From Procambarus clarkii (taxonomy: Eukaryota; Arthropoda; Malacostraca; Decapoda; Cambaridae): a DNA stretch of 64,000 bases. This document shows, piece after piece, positions 21,916 to 32,769 of this stretch; the stretch's first letter is position 1, and each line of letters opens with the position of its first letter. The notes under the pieces are model-generated. The model saw only the letters and a program-made list of their open reading frames with translations, had not been told where the DNA came from and searched no databases. A program made the position numbers and the translations under genes. The stretch is from assembly GCF_040958095.1 (NCBI RefSeq), contig NC_091230.1, positions 7,325,926-7,389,925 of the forward strand. The letters are read 5' to 3'.

Positions 21916-22510
21916 ACAACCGATGGCTAAAAAGGTGGGATCCAAGAGTCAATGTTCGATCCTGCAAGCACAAATAGGTGAGTACACACACCCACACACA
22001 CACAGGAGCAGGGAGTATGAGTAGGGAGCAGGAGACCAGATACAAGGAATCATTTGGGTGATGAAATACTTCAAGAGTCAGAGAGAGAGAGAGAGAGAGA
22101 GAGACAGACCTGGGGGTTGATATCACGCCAGACCTGTCAGCTGAATCCCATATCAAGTGGATAACATCAGTGGCATATGCTAGGTTGGCTAACATATGAA
22201 CGGCCTTTAGAAACTTGTGTAAGGAATTTTTCAGAACGTTATATACCACATTTGTCAGACCAATCATGGAGTTTGAGGCTCCAGCATAGAGTCCATATCT
22301 AGTCAAGCATAAGATTAAACTGGAAAAAGTTCAAAGGTTTGCCACCAGACTAGTACCCAAACTAAGAGGTATTAGCTACGAGGAGAGGTTATGGGAATTA
22401 AACCTCAAGTCACTGGGAGACAGAAGAGTTAGAGGGGACATGATCACGGTATACAAGATTCTCAGAGGAATTGATAGTGGTAGACAAAGACAAACTATTT
22501 AACACAAGGG

Positions 22511-22971
22511 AACACGTGGAAACACGTGGAAAACAACGTGGAACGTGGAAAATTTACACGTGGAATTTACACGTGGAAAATAATTGAGGGGCTGGTCCCA
22601 AACCTGCACACAGAAATAACACCACATGAGACCAGAAGACATGGCAGGATGTGCAGAATACCCCCGTTGAAAAGCAGAGGTGCAACAGGTACTCTGAGAG
22701 AGAACTCTATCAACATCAGAGGCCCGAGACTGTTCAACACGCTTCCACTACACATAAGGGGCATAACTGGCAAACCCCTCACAGTGTTCAAGAGAGAACT
22801 GGATAAGCACCTCCAAAGGATACCTGATCAACCAGGCTGTGACTCATACGTCAGGCTGCGAGCAGCCGCGTCTAACAGCCTGGTTGATCAGTCCCGCAAC
22901 CAGGAGGCCTGGTCGACGACCGGGCCGCGGGGACACTAAGCCCCGGAAGCACCTCAAGGTAGCCTCAAGGT
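22511..22971 (+). mobile_element. L5: 3' end of a different non-LTR family nested in L4
   Basis: AAGGG flanks it (22506-22510 and 22972-22976), and removing it restores the L4 reading of a type I C-terminus. Codes for the C-terminal 130 or so residues of another CR1/L2-like RT (YTWKIIEGLVPN, RGPRLFNTLP, FKRELDKHLQRIPDQPG), frame 22526-22939, intact within the fragment. The 3' end is CCTCAAGGTAGCCTCAAGGT, two copies of an 11-base tail repeat. The first 70 bases are five or six copies of a CACGTGGAA-like motif. Confidence 0.82.
22526..22939 (+). CDS. C-terminal RT fragment of L5
   Basis: 137 open codons, the first few from the CACGTGG repeats and so not native. From GIYTWKIIEGLVPN to AWSTTGPRGH it reads as the conserved C-terminal end of a non-LTR RT (the domain after the thumb). 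It lacks catalytic residues and has no start of its own, so it is a dead fragment although uninterrupted. Confidence 0.7.
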   Translation: MENNVERGKFTRGIYTWKIIEGLVPNLHTEITPHETRRHGRMCRIPPLKSRGATGTLRENSINIRGPRLFNTLPLHIRGITGKPLTVFKRELDKHLQRIPDQPGCDSYVRLRAAASNSLVDQSRNQEAWSTTGPRGH

Positions 22972-23344
22972 AAGGGGCACACGCACCAGGAGACACAGGT
23001 TGAAATTGAAAACCCCCAGATAAGCCATAGAGACGTTAGAAATAATTTTTTCAGTGTCAGAGTAGTAGACAAATGGAATGCATTAGGAAGTGATGTGGTG
23101 GAGGCTGGCCCCATACACAGCTTCATGTGTAGATATGATAGAGCCCAATAGGCTCAGGAACATGTACATTAGTTGATTGACAGTTGAGAGGCGGGACCAA
23201 AGAGACAGAGCTCAAACCCCGCAAGCACACACACACACACAAGATATACTTGGTGAGTATACAGGCCGCCCTTGTAACCACACAACACAAGGGGAGAACG
23301 TGTGACCAAATGTTTCTGATACCCAGGTGGCATGTGATTTATTT

Positions 23345-23475
23345 ACCTCCAGCACTCAACGGGAATAGGGAAGAGAGGGGAGTGGGAGGAAGGAGAGAGG
23401 AGAAGGGAGAGAGAAGAGGGGGAAGGAGAGAGGAAGAGAGAGAGGGAGGAGAGAAGGACAGGGAGGAGAGGCATA
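23345..23475. repeat. GA-rich tract
   Basis: About 130 bases of GGAGAGA-type low complexity. Confidence 0.9.
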
Positions 23476-23499
23476 CATTTCTTGGCTGACCGTTAAAAT

Positions 23500-25130
23500 G
23501 TGCATTGTTATGCTTAACTTGCTATGTGTTGTATTTTTTATGTTAAGAAGCATTCCCCAGTTTTCTGACCATTTGTGGAGTTCGTGTTCTCTTCATGATG
23601 TTCTCTTCATTAAGCCTCAATTAAATTTTCACTTCCAACTTTACCATAAATCATCTGCATTTATCATTGTACCATCAGCAAATCTGATTATATAATTTGT
23701 AATATTCTCACCTACGTCATTGATGTATATGACAAACATGGTTGGTCCCAAAATGGAGCCTTGCGGTACCACATTCACCACATTTCTCCGGCAGGTTCAT
23801 TTCTGCTTAGGACGACCTTTTGCCTTCTTTGTGTTAACCATTATTTTATCCATTCTAATATTCTAACATTTATTCCATGTGCTTGAAATTTCCTTGCCAG
23901 TGCTTCATGTGGTACATTATCAAAAACTTTCAGAGCAGGCCATGTATACTACATCAACTGGAAGTCCGTTGTCTGAATAGCTTGTTTCCATTTCCTAAAA
24001 ATGTGAGCAGGATTATAGGGTAGGATCTGTTTTTAACAATAATCCATATGTTGCATTGATTTTAAACGATTGTTCAATGTGAGATGAGTGATTCCTTCCT
24101 TTAGAATTCTCTCCATGAGCTTGCAGATGTGTGATGTCAAGTTGATCTGACGATAGTTTTCGAGTGAGCACTATTTGCCTTCTTTGAAAATAGGGGTAAC
24201 ATTTGCATACTTTCAATCAGTGGAGAACTATCCCTTGGTCCAGAGATATTCTGAAATATCGGAGTTTCGGTGGTAGATATTGTTCATCTGCCAGTTCCTT
24301 TACGACTTTGGATTGAATTCCATCCATACCTTGGGCTTTTGAATGTGTTAGATTGTCAATGCTCCTCTTAATTACATCGTATGTTATGGGAGTATCTCTT
24401 AATTCGTACTCTTCATCTGCTTCAAACTTTAGTGGGGGTTTTGCGTGTTTGGGGAAAATGTTTAATCTTTCTTGTGTGAACGCTGATGTAATGTATTCAT
24501 TATCAGTGTTTTAGAAAGTTTTCTTTCGTAGTTTCCTATGGCTGATCTGATTTTCCGGTTGACTGAATTTAATATATTTAAGGTCTCTCATTATATCTCA
24601 TAATCTATGTTATTCTTTGTTGAAGTGCCACCTGCTCCAGAGGTTCAGCTCTTACATTACTGCCTGTGTCATCACTTTTGTTCTCTTTTTTTCTTGTCAC
24701 ATATTTTTAACAAGTTCAGTGATGACTTATATGAAGTTTTCCCACGATGCTTCCATGCTTTGATCACCTATTAACTCCTTCAGGAAGTGTTTTACAATTC
24801 CTCTCTCATTCCTTGATAGTCTCCTCGACAGTGGTCTAGAAAGTCATCATTCTAGACCCTTACAAGTGTTTCTATAATTGTAATCCATCTTAGAATATTG
24901 TGATCACACGAAGGGGCGGGCATTTCTTCCCCACCTGTATAGGACATGCCATGCCCTCTTCTGATGTTAGCACAAGATCTGGAAGGCTGTTACTTCCACT
25001 GTCAGTTTGCTACTATCTTGAGTTAGCATGTTGCACAGTACAGACTCTGAGGAGCCCATGGCTGTTCTGAGAGGTGAACGGTATCCTGGGAGATGGAATT
25101 TCCCTTCAATTATCTCCTCTCGTCCCCATG
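23500..25130 (-). pseudogene. L6: decayed CR1/L2-like endonuclease end and reverse transcriptase
   Basis: Read on the minus strand from about 25130 down: an endonuclease end (FHLPGYRSPLRTAMGSSES, then LPDLVLTSEEGMACPIQVG, near 25080-24920), a linker, SKAQGMDGIQSKVVKELAD (about 24345-24290, the GPDGI motif), ANVTPIFKEGK and SLENYRQINLTSHICKLMERI (about 24205-24110), KVFDNVPHEALARKFQAHGI (about 23930-23870), and VPQGSILGPTMFVIYINDVGENI (about 23770-23700). Stops and frameshifts are frequent. The family differs from L1-L5. No element ends were found. Confidence 0.8.
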
Positions 25131-25143
25131 TTTAACTTCAATC

Positions 25144-25325
25144 ACTTGGGCTGGACGGTAGAACGACGGTCTCGCTTCATGCTGGTCGGCGTTCAATCCC
25201 TGACCGTCTAAGTGGTTGGGCATCATTCCTTTCCCCCGTCCCATCCCAAATCCTTATCCTAACCCGTACCAAGTGCTATATAGTCGTAATGACTTGGCGC
25301 TTTCTCCTGATAGCACCCTTCCATG
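25144..25325 (+). mobile_element. tRNA-derived SINE, near full length
   Basis: Head resembles a tRNA: a GGTAGAACG-like D-arm/A-box (25157-25165) and B box GCGTTCAATCC (about 25189-25199). The body contains GTGGTTGGG, TTCCTTTCCCCC, and a conserved tail with AGTGCTATATAGTCGTAAT and CTTGGCGCTTTCTCCTGATAG. The tail recurs alone at 27109-27190, which shows it is dispersed. Confidence 0.8.
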
Positions 25326-25740
25326 TTTCACTGATGGCAATGTGGCCGAGATTCTCAGCCTCAGCGCATGTACACTGCATCAAATTTATTTATTAAGCTC
25401 CTGACCTTCGTATAAAGTCATTCAAACTGCTGACATTGTTCCTAGAGCTGGGAGATTGCTCAAGCATTTTGCTCACTATTATTTCCTAAATTGTCATTTA
25501 AATTTTATGCATGTTTGTCGTCCGAGATATATAGGGTTAGTTCAGTCTGGCTGAGTGAAGGACTCCGTCCTCTCTTCCCTCCTCTGTCACGACCACTCGC
25601 TCTCTGGGTCGTCAGCTTGCAATCTCTGTATTGGTCCGTGTTTATTATTTCTTTTAGTTTGTTTCTGTCATGACCCAACATATACCAGTTACGACTGGAT
25701 ACGCTGTGGTCACTCTATAAGTGTCAATGTGCCGTTATAT
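25326..25740. other. No gene seen
   Basis: Mixed sequence between the SINE and the 40-bp satellite; no supported coding region. Confidence 0.5.
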
Positions 25741-26720
25741 ACGCGGAGCATGTGTGGCCAGGTGTCCCATGGTCAGACCAGCACGGAGCATGTGTGGCCA
25801 GGTGTCTCATGGTCAGACCAGCACGGAGCATGTGTGGCCAGGTGTCCCATGGTCAGACCAGCACGGAGCATGTGTGGCGAGGTGACCCATGGTCAGACCA
25901 GCACGGAGCATGTGTGGCGAGGTGACCCATGGTCAGACCAGCACGGAGCATGTGTGGCGAGGTGTCCCATGGTCAGACCAGCACGGAGCATGTGTGGCGA
26001 GGTGACCCATGGTCAGACCAGCACGGAGCATGTGTGGCCAGGTGTCCCATGGTCAGACCAGCACGGAGCATGTGTGGCGAGGTGACCCATGGTCAGACCA
26101 GCACGGAGCATGTGTGGCGAGGTGACCCATGGTCAGACCAGCACGGAGCATGTGTGGCGAGGTGTCCCATGGTCAGACCAGCACGGAGCATGTGTGGCGA
26201 GGTGACCCATGGTCAGACCAGCACGGAGCATGTGTGGCCAGGTGTCCCATGGTCAGACCAGCACGGAGCATGTGTGGCGAGGTGACCCATGGTCAGACCA
26301 GCACGGAGCATGTGTGGCGAGGTGACCCATGGTCAGACCAGCACGGAGCATGTGTGGCGAGGTGTCCCATGGTCAGACCAGCACGGAGCATGTGTGGCGA
26401 GGTGTCCCATGGTCAGACCAGCACGGAGCATGTGTGGCGAGGGATCCCATGGTCAGACCAGCACGGAGCATGTGTGGCGAGGTTTCCCATGGTCAGACCA
26501 GCACGGAGCACGTGTGGCCAGGTGTCCCATGGTCAGACCAGCACGGAGCATGTGTGGCGAGGTGTCCCATGGTCAGACCAGCACGGAGCATGTGTGGCGA
26601 GGTGACCCATGGTCAGACCAGCACGGAGCATGTGTGGCGAGGTGTCCCATGGGCAGACCAGCACGGAGCATGTGTGGCCAGGTGTCCCATGGTCAGACCA
26701 GCACGGACCATGTGCAGTGA
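25741..26720. repeat. 40-bp satellite with a 200-bp higher-order unit
   Basis: About 24 units of 40 bp, nearly identical. Two sites vary (GGCGA or GGCCA; GGTGACCC or GGTGTCCC). Units at 25861-26060 and 26061-26260 repeat the same five-unit order, a 200-bp higher-order repeat. Open frames across it are an artefact; 40 is not a multiple of 3, so three frames take turns. Confidence 0.95.
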
Positions 26721-27108
26721 GGGTGGGAGATGTATGACAACATAGAGTACTGTCTCACACAAGAAGTAGAACTTGCTACAAAAGAGAGCTAAATGACAGC
26801 ATCAGCAGCGAATAACACTCGACATATATAAACTACCATGGTTGAAAAAGCAGTTGGTTCACGACGCCCAGACCATTATATCGCCTCAAACTGTCTGGTT
26901 GGTTATCGTAGCAGCTAAATGAACCACCTGAGGGAGGGGGGGGGGGTCACAATAACTAGTACAATGTTACATTTTATAATATATTTGGCAGAATAAGAAC
27001 AGTAATTAAACACGATCATTATATATTAACTTTTTTATGAAGCCTTATTATATATGTTATATTAACTCTTAAGTACAGTATAATCTATCTTGTGACATTT
27101 TCTTGCCT
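26721..27108. other. No gene seen
   Basis: AT-rich sequence with a G run at 26936-26946. No coding or RNA feature. Confidence 0.5.
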
Positions 27109-27190
27109 AATTCTTTCCCTGACCCCTTCCAAGTGCTATATTGTCGTAATTGCTTGGCGCTTGCTCCTGATAGTTCCCTTCCCCTCCCTC
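27109..27190 (+). mobile_element. SINE 3' fragment
   Basis: Matches the tail of the SINE at 25144-25325 (AAGTGCTATATTGTCGTAAT, CTTGGCGCTTGCTCCTGATAG) with a few differences; the tRNA-like head is missing. Confidence 0.8.
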
Positions 27191-27297
27191 GTAATTAGTC
27201 AATATTGTGCTATTGTCATATGACACCATAAATATGACACTATAAATATGTCCCCATATATACATATAATACCATACATACGGCACTATCAATATCT

Positions 27298-27448
27298 GTA
27301 TCTATAAAATTGAATGTCAATCCGTCCTTTTGGCGGGGCGAAATTGAAGGGCAGAGTTTTGGTTAGGTCTTCCTGGCCAGGGCTCGAACCTAGAAGAAGT
27401 TGGTGGTGATTCCCGACGAGTCATGCTCCCACTACACCACCAGGAACT
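27298..27448 (-). mobile_element. tRNA-derived SINE on the minus strand
   Basis: On the minus strand 27445-27371 forms a tRNA-like 75-mer. TCCTGG pairs with CCAGGA at the ends, TGGTGTAGTGG is a perfect A box, and CTAGG-TTCGAGC-CCTGG is a paired T arm. The anticodon arm is not convincing, so it is a SINE head and not a tRNA gene. Sequence continues downstream on the minus strand to about 27298. Confidence 0.65.
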
Positions 27449-28392
27449 GTCTTAGTGACGCTGCAATGTTCCACTACATATTATTCTCTCTTGAACGGTT
27501 CTAATGTTCTATCTTCTCACCAGTGAAATGTATGCTTATTGAAGTGGGAAAGGTTCCAAATAATTCCATATGACAAGCATCATTTAATAACAAATAGGCA
27601 TCATCAACATATATTTTATAAAAGAACCGCATTAAAGTGTAAAAGGAAAATCATCATGTCAAATGTGTTCATTATGTTATGAAAGTACACAAGCCAAATA
27701 TGGTCTCATAGGAGCCAGGTCTACACTATCTGTTTGACACTACTATTTATTGTTAAATAATAATCCTTAACAGTAGCTTTAATTTGACTTTACAAATACC
27801 AACAACATTATAACATTATCTAAATTAGAAGACAAAATATGAAAGCAAATGTCAATAGTTTCATACAATGGAACATTTGTGAATAAGTCTCACATATAAA
27901 CAAACATAACCACCTGCAGGTTGTGGCCCAAACTGAGCAGACACTTAAAGTCCATTAAATTTTTAATGGAAAATTAACTGTCAAAGAATATAAATATAAT
28001 TAAAAAATTTCAAATTATATATGAATGTTCCACTGACTATATTTCACCCTAATGGGTGAAATTGGCACCCATTTCACCCAATATACCAGATGAAGTCTTC
28101 ACCAGAGGAAGACTACACTGTATACCAGGAAAGGAACCTAAACTAAATAGAATATAATAACTATCATCAGACCTAAAATATTTATTATTTAAATCGAGTA
28201 AAGTTCTGTTAAGTTAGTCTTCTCGTGTAGGTATGAATATAAGTATCAACCCCAAGTTTGGTACACTTGTAAACCAAGTGTACCCAAGTGTCCACACCAA
28301 AATGAACAAAGTGTCATATTAACTTTGTTTACATTAAAAGATTTATTAAAAGCCAGACTCCACTCACTCTATCTCAGTAACGAGATATTTTT

Positions 28393-28395
<3 letters not shown>
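27449..28395. other. No gene seen
   Basis: AT-rich, no long frames, no repeats recognised apart from short duplications such as ATTTCACCC near 28045-28080. Confidence 0.5.

Positions 28396-28457
<62 letters not shown>
28396..28457. repeat. (AAT)n microsatellite
   Basis: About 20 AAT units. Confidence 0.97.
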
Positions 28458-28458
<1 letters not shown>

Positions 28459-28954
28459 GTCATTTATTCACAAGAAGGTACAATGGGTTGGAGATTACAT
28501 AAGATTGGTATTTGTACATTCTTGCAAAGCCACTAACACGCAGTGTTTCGGGCAGGTTCTTAATTCATAATGTAAGACGAAAAGTACATTGTAGCAGGGA
28601 TATACATATATATATAAATATATATAACTACAATATAAATTGGCAGAGGTGATTATACTGGTGAAGATATATGTCTTAAGTACAAATATTACAGTAGTAC
28701 AGATACAGAGTGAATTTATCAGCCTTTAAATTATTCATTTTTGTAATGAACCACAAAGGCATTCTAGACACAAAATGATTAACAAAATTGATTGTCTTAC
28801 TTAACAACCCAAAAGACAAGAATTACTATTTAAGGAAGATAATTTACAAATATGAACCTTTTCTTTTTAACATTTCTAGTCATTATTTTGTATAATCTCT
28901 TGCGATCACAACAGAATAATTAAGTGTAAAAGAGACGTTCATCTGGACTTTAAA
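28458..28954. other. No gene seen
   Basis: AT-rich, non-repetitive, no supported coding region. Confidence 0.5.
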
Positions 28955-29304
28955 CTTTTCCTGTCTACCTGGAGGTTCTCCGTCCAGGTGAACACTTTCC
29001 TGTCTACCTGGAGGTTCTCCGTCTAAGTGGACACTTTCCTGTCTACCTGGAGGTTCTCCGTCCAGGTGAACACTTTCCTGTCTACCTGGAGGTTCTCCGT
29101 CCAGGTGAACACTTTCCTGTCAACCTGGAGGTTCTCCGTCCAGGTGAACACTTTCCTGTCAACCTGGAGGTTCTCCGTCCAGGCGGACACTTTCCTGTTT
29201 ACCTGGAGGTTCTCCGTCCAGGCGGACACTTTCCTGTTTACCTGGAGGTTCTCCGTCCAGGTGAACACTTTCCTGTCTACCTGGAGGTTCTCCGTCCAGG
29301 TGGA
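28955..29304. repeat. 39-bp minisatellite, about 9 copies
   Basis: Period 39; unit contains CTACCTGGAGGTTCTCCGTC. CCTGGAGG and its neighbours give each unit an imperfect inverted repeat around GGAGGTTCTCC. 39 is a multiple of 3, so both strands stay open; no sign that it is coding. Confidence 0.93.
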
Positions 29305-29929
29305 CACGGACATGTATACCAGCCATAACCAACGAGGAATACTTATACATATATATATACGTCAGCGGCGTAGCCACGTTCTAAAGTTCACACCAAAAAG
29401 GCGCCATCACCCAGCAAATCATATTAAACAAAATACATTGAAAAGGTGTTTAAAATCTAAATCAAAGGAAGATAAAGTTTTATAGGAAATGCATAATTGT
29501 TATTTTGTTTTATATTTAAAAAGCTTTACAGTAAGCTCATCAATAACAAAACATAATTAATCATGCGTGTTATTCAATTATTTTAACTTTAAATAAAAAA
29601 TAAAAAATATATGGAACACATGTCATAGTGATCATGAATTATAGTGCATTGTTGATGGTCAGAATCTCTACACGACTTTTTCATACTGTTTGTGCTCATT
29701 ATTTCTTTAAATGTGTCACTGAATGAATGTAACTTTTGTACAATTTGAGCTTGACTGTCGGTGACGTCTGAGGAAGGTTTGTCATAAAGTTATAATTTGT
29801 TCACATTGTCTGCGTTGTCAAAATGCTTTGGATATAAGAGCACTAAATTTGGGACAGGAAGTAAATTTCCCTGTCCTTGCCACTAGTGTTAGTGGCCTTC
29901 AGCTAAATTCAGGTGTTAGGGTGGTCAGC
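29305..29929. other. No gene seen
   Basis: AT-rich, no supported frames or element ends. Confidence 0.5.
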
Positions 29930-30290
29930 AGATATGTTAACCATGGCTGAGAGCTGGCACAGTGGCCAGCTGAGATGTCAACAATGGCTGAGAGCTGCTA
30001 GGGTGGTCATCTGAGATGTTCATAATGGCTGAGAGCTGGCCCAGTGGCCAGCTGAGATGTCAACAATGGCTGAGAACTGGCTGGGTGGCCAGATAAGATG
30101 TCAACAATGGCTGAGTGGCCAGCTGAAATGTTAACAATGGCTGAGAACTGGCACAGTGGCCAGCTGAGATGTCAACAATGACTAAGAGCTGGCAGAGTAT
30201 TCAACCAAGTGTGCCACACTGGTTGAGGAATGGCTGGGTGCTCAGCCGAGTGATTCTACGTGGTTGAAGACTGCCAGGAAGGTGAAGTCT
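29930..30290. repeat. Degenerate ~41-bp minisatellite
   Basis: GCTGAGAGCTGGC...GTGGCCAGCTGAGATG recurs seven or eight times with substitutions and indels. Confidence 0.8.
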
Positions 30291-30827
30291 TGCAGGAAGA
30301 TCAAGTGAAGTTTTTATAAGCATTGAAGGCGTTCAGGTGGCGGGTGGTCGCCGTGTGCAGGAAGTTGTACTGTTCCTGTGGAGTTTACACAACACATTAT
30401 CTCAAGTAATTTATGTATTTCCTTCCCCTTCACCAATCATAATACAACATGCTCGGAATTTTCATATATACTGTCTATTTACTATATATACATAAAATAT
30501 TTTATTATAAATTATAACGTCACTACCAACAGTGTCAATAGTTCACACCCAAAAATTATTGAGCTTTACTTAAAAGCCTTAAAGTCTTCACAAGTCTGAG
30601 AACATCAACCGATTATCACAATGTATTATTTAGCGGCATCAACAAAGTTTCCTATTAATGTTACATCTAAGAAAGATGAATGCAAAACAGCTCCATGCAA
30701 CCTTCTCAATAAATTCTGCCAAACAGAAATACTTATTTTTCATCATTTAAGTTTGTATATAGTAAAATATATAAATATAAACATAACTATTTCACACTCA
30801 TTGAGAAGTAAAGAAAGTGGCAGAGAT
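30291..30827. other. No gene seen
   Basis: AT-rich spacer; short open frames only, none recognisable. Confidence 0.5.
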
Positions 30828-32318
30828 CCCCCAGTGTGGCAGAGAGGTCACATAGTGTAGAAGAGAGAGTGGTCACACAGTGTGGGAGAAGAGAGAGTGG
30901 TCACACAGTGTGGGAGAAGAGAGAGCGGTCACACAGTGTGGGAGAAGAGAGAGTGGTCACACAGTGTGGGAGAAGAGAGAGCGGTCACACAGTGTGGGAG
31001 AAGAGAGAGTGGTCACACAGTGTGGGAGAAGAGAGAGTGGTCACACAGTGTGGGAGAAGAGAGAGTGGTCACACAGTGTGGGAGAAGAGAGAGTGGTCAC
31101 ACAGTGTGGGAGAAGAGAGAGTGGTCACACAGTATGGGAGAAGAGAGAGCGGTCACACAGTGTGGGAGAAGAGAGAGTGGTCACACAGTGTGGGAGAAGA
31201 GAGAGTGGTCACACAGTGTGGGAGAAGAGAGAGTGGTAACACAGTGTGGGAGAAGAGAGGGTGGTAACACAATATTAGAGAGTGGTCACACAGCGTAGGA
31301 AAGTGGTCACACAGTGTGGAAGAGTGGTCACGCAGTGTGGGGGAGTAGTCGCACAGTGTGGGAGAGTGGTCGCACAGTGTGGGAGAAGAGAGAGCGGTCA
31401 CACAGTATAGGAGAAGAGAGAGCGGTCACACAGTATAGGAGAAGAGAGAGCGGTCACATAGTATAGGAGAAGAGAGAGTGGTCACACAGTGTGGGTGAGT
31501 GGTCACACAGTGTGGGTGAGTGGTCACACAGTGTGGGGGAGTGGTCACACAGTGTGGGTGAGTGGTCACACAGTGTGGGGGAGTGGTCACACAGTGTGGG
31601 GGAGTGATTACACAGTGTGGGAAAAGAAAGAGCGGTCACACAGTGTGGGAGAAGAGAGAGTGATCACACAGTGTGGGAGAAGAGAGAGCAGTCACACAGT
31701 GTGGTAGAAGAGAGAGTGGTAACAGAGTGTGGGAGAAGAGAGAGTGGTCACACAGTATGGGAGAAGAGAGAGTGGTCACACAGTGTGGGAGAAGAGAGAG
31801 TGGTCACACAGTGTGGGAGAAGAGAGAGTGGACACACTGTGTGGGAGAAGAGAGAGTGGTCACAGTGTAAGAGAAGATAGAGCGGTCAAACAGTGTGGGA
31901 GAAGAGAGAGCTGTCACACAGTGTGGGAGAAGAGAGAGAGTGGTAACACAATGTGGGAGAAGAGAGAGTGGCCATACAGTGTGGGAGAAGAGAGAGTAGT
32001 CACACAGTGTGGGAGAAGATAGAGCGGTCACCCAGTGTGGGAGAAGAGAGAGTAGTCACACAGTGTGGGAGAAGAGAGAGCGGTTACACAATGTGGGAGA
32101 AGAGAGAGCGGTTACACAGTGTGGGAGAAGAGAGAGTGGTAACACAGTGTGGGAGAAGAGAGAGCGGTTACACAGTGTGGGAGAAGAGAGAGCGGTCACA
32201 CAGTGTGGGAGAAGAGAGAGCGGTCACACAGTGTGGGAGAAGAGAGAGCGGTTACACAGTGTGGGAGAAGAGAGAGCAGTCACACAGTGTGGGAGAAGAG
32301 AGAGCGGTCATACAGTTC
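30828..32318. repeat. 28-bp minisatellite with a 21-bp variant block
   Basis: More than 45 copies of a 28-bp unit containing GGTCACACAGTGTGGGAGAA. Around 31490-31620 the unit shrinks to 21 bp by loss of the AGAAGAG part. A few units at 31270-31440 are irregular. Open frames of 60-140 codons here are repeat artefacts. Confidence 0.95.
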
Positions 32319-32769
32319 ACACTCGTCTAAATCAGCTGGTTTTCTTTTAAAACTGTAAGGTTATTAAAATTCTAAATCAAACTATGTTAGGTTAGGAGAG
32401 GCTTGATCAGCCTATTCTAGGTTATTGCTTGAGTGGGTTGTGTTAGGTTACGTTGCGAAAGTTAGGATTCATTTCATACAATTAGACCTGTCGTCGACCG
32501 TCTTGTAGAGGAAAGTAGATGCAGGAGAGAAAAATTTTCACTACGAAACATACGTCTTGAGAAGATGGAAGAGGAACATAATGAGGTGCAGGAGTGAGAA
32601 GTCTTCATGTGAGAGAATGAATTACCAGCGAGCTTATAAATGAGTGGTAGTGAGTGTACTCATTTATGGTAGTGAGCTATCAGAAAATAGCACGGTGGCC
32701 GCAGTAGCAAATTTCATAAGGAAACTTCACCCATAATAATAGGTAGAAATCCTAAAAAGGTAAAATCAA
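32319..32769. other. No gene seen
   Basis: Mixed sequence with GTTAGGTTAGG-like words around 32378-32450; no coding region supported. Confidence 0.45.

Larger units (their letters stand above)
17340..22004 (+). mobile_element. L3: CR1/L2-like retrotransposon (type II tail), split by LTR-2 and internally deleted
   Basis: Starts just after the AC-ending tail of L2. A C-rich linker (17340-17770) leads into an endonuclease (17830-18623). LTR-2 interrupts, and the reading resumes at 20888. GAGG is present on both sides of LTR-2 and the joined reading VQWEDEIRGKTVQDM is continuous. The RT core is missing (joint near 21530). The C-terminus ends in MGQESLL (21915), followed by the type II 3' UTR and an AC tail (21984-22004). 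Type II is shared with L7. Confidence 0.85.
22005..23240 (+). mobile_element. L4: 5'-truncated CR1/L2-like copy (type I tail), with L5 inside
   Basis: Starts directly after the AC tail of L3 with sequence matching the SRRPGTRY block of L1 (5600). It includes DLGVDIT.DLS (about 22110) and ends with the YDRAQ-type C-terminus and type I 3' UTR, then AC (23227-23240). A (GA)n expansion lies at 22082-22103. Several stops. L5 interrupts it at 22511-22971. Confidence 0.8.

Noticed and set aside
25741..26720. CRISPR-like regular array
   Set aside because: Direct 40-bp tandem repeat without unique spacers; eukaryotic context.
29023..29485. Open frames on both strands of the 39-bp array
   Set aside because: Unit length divisible by three and lacks stops; no start, signal or flanking exon support.
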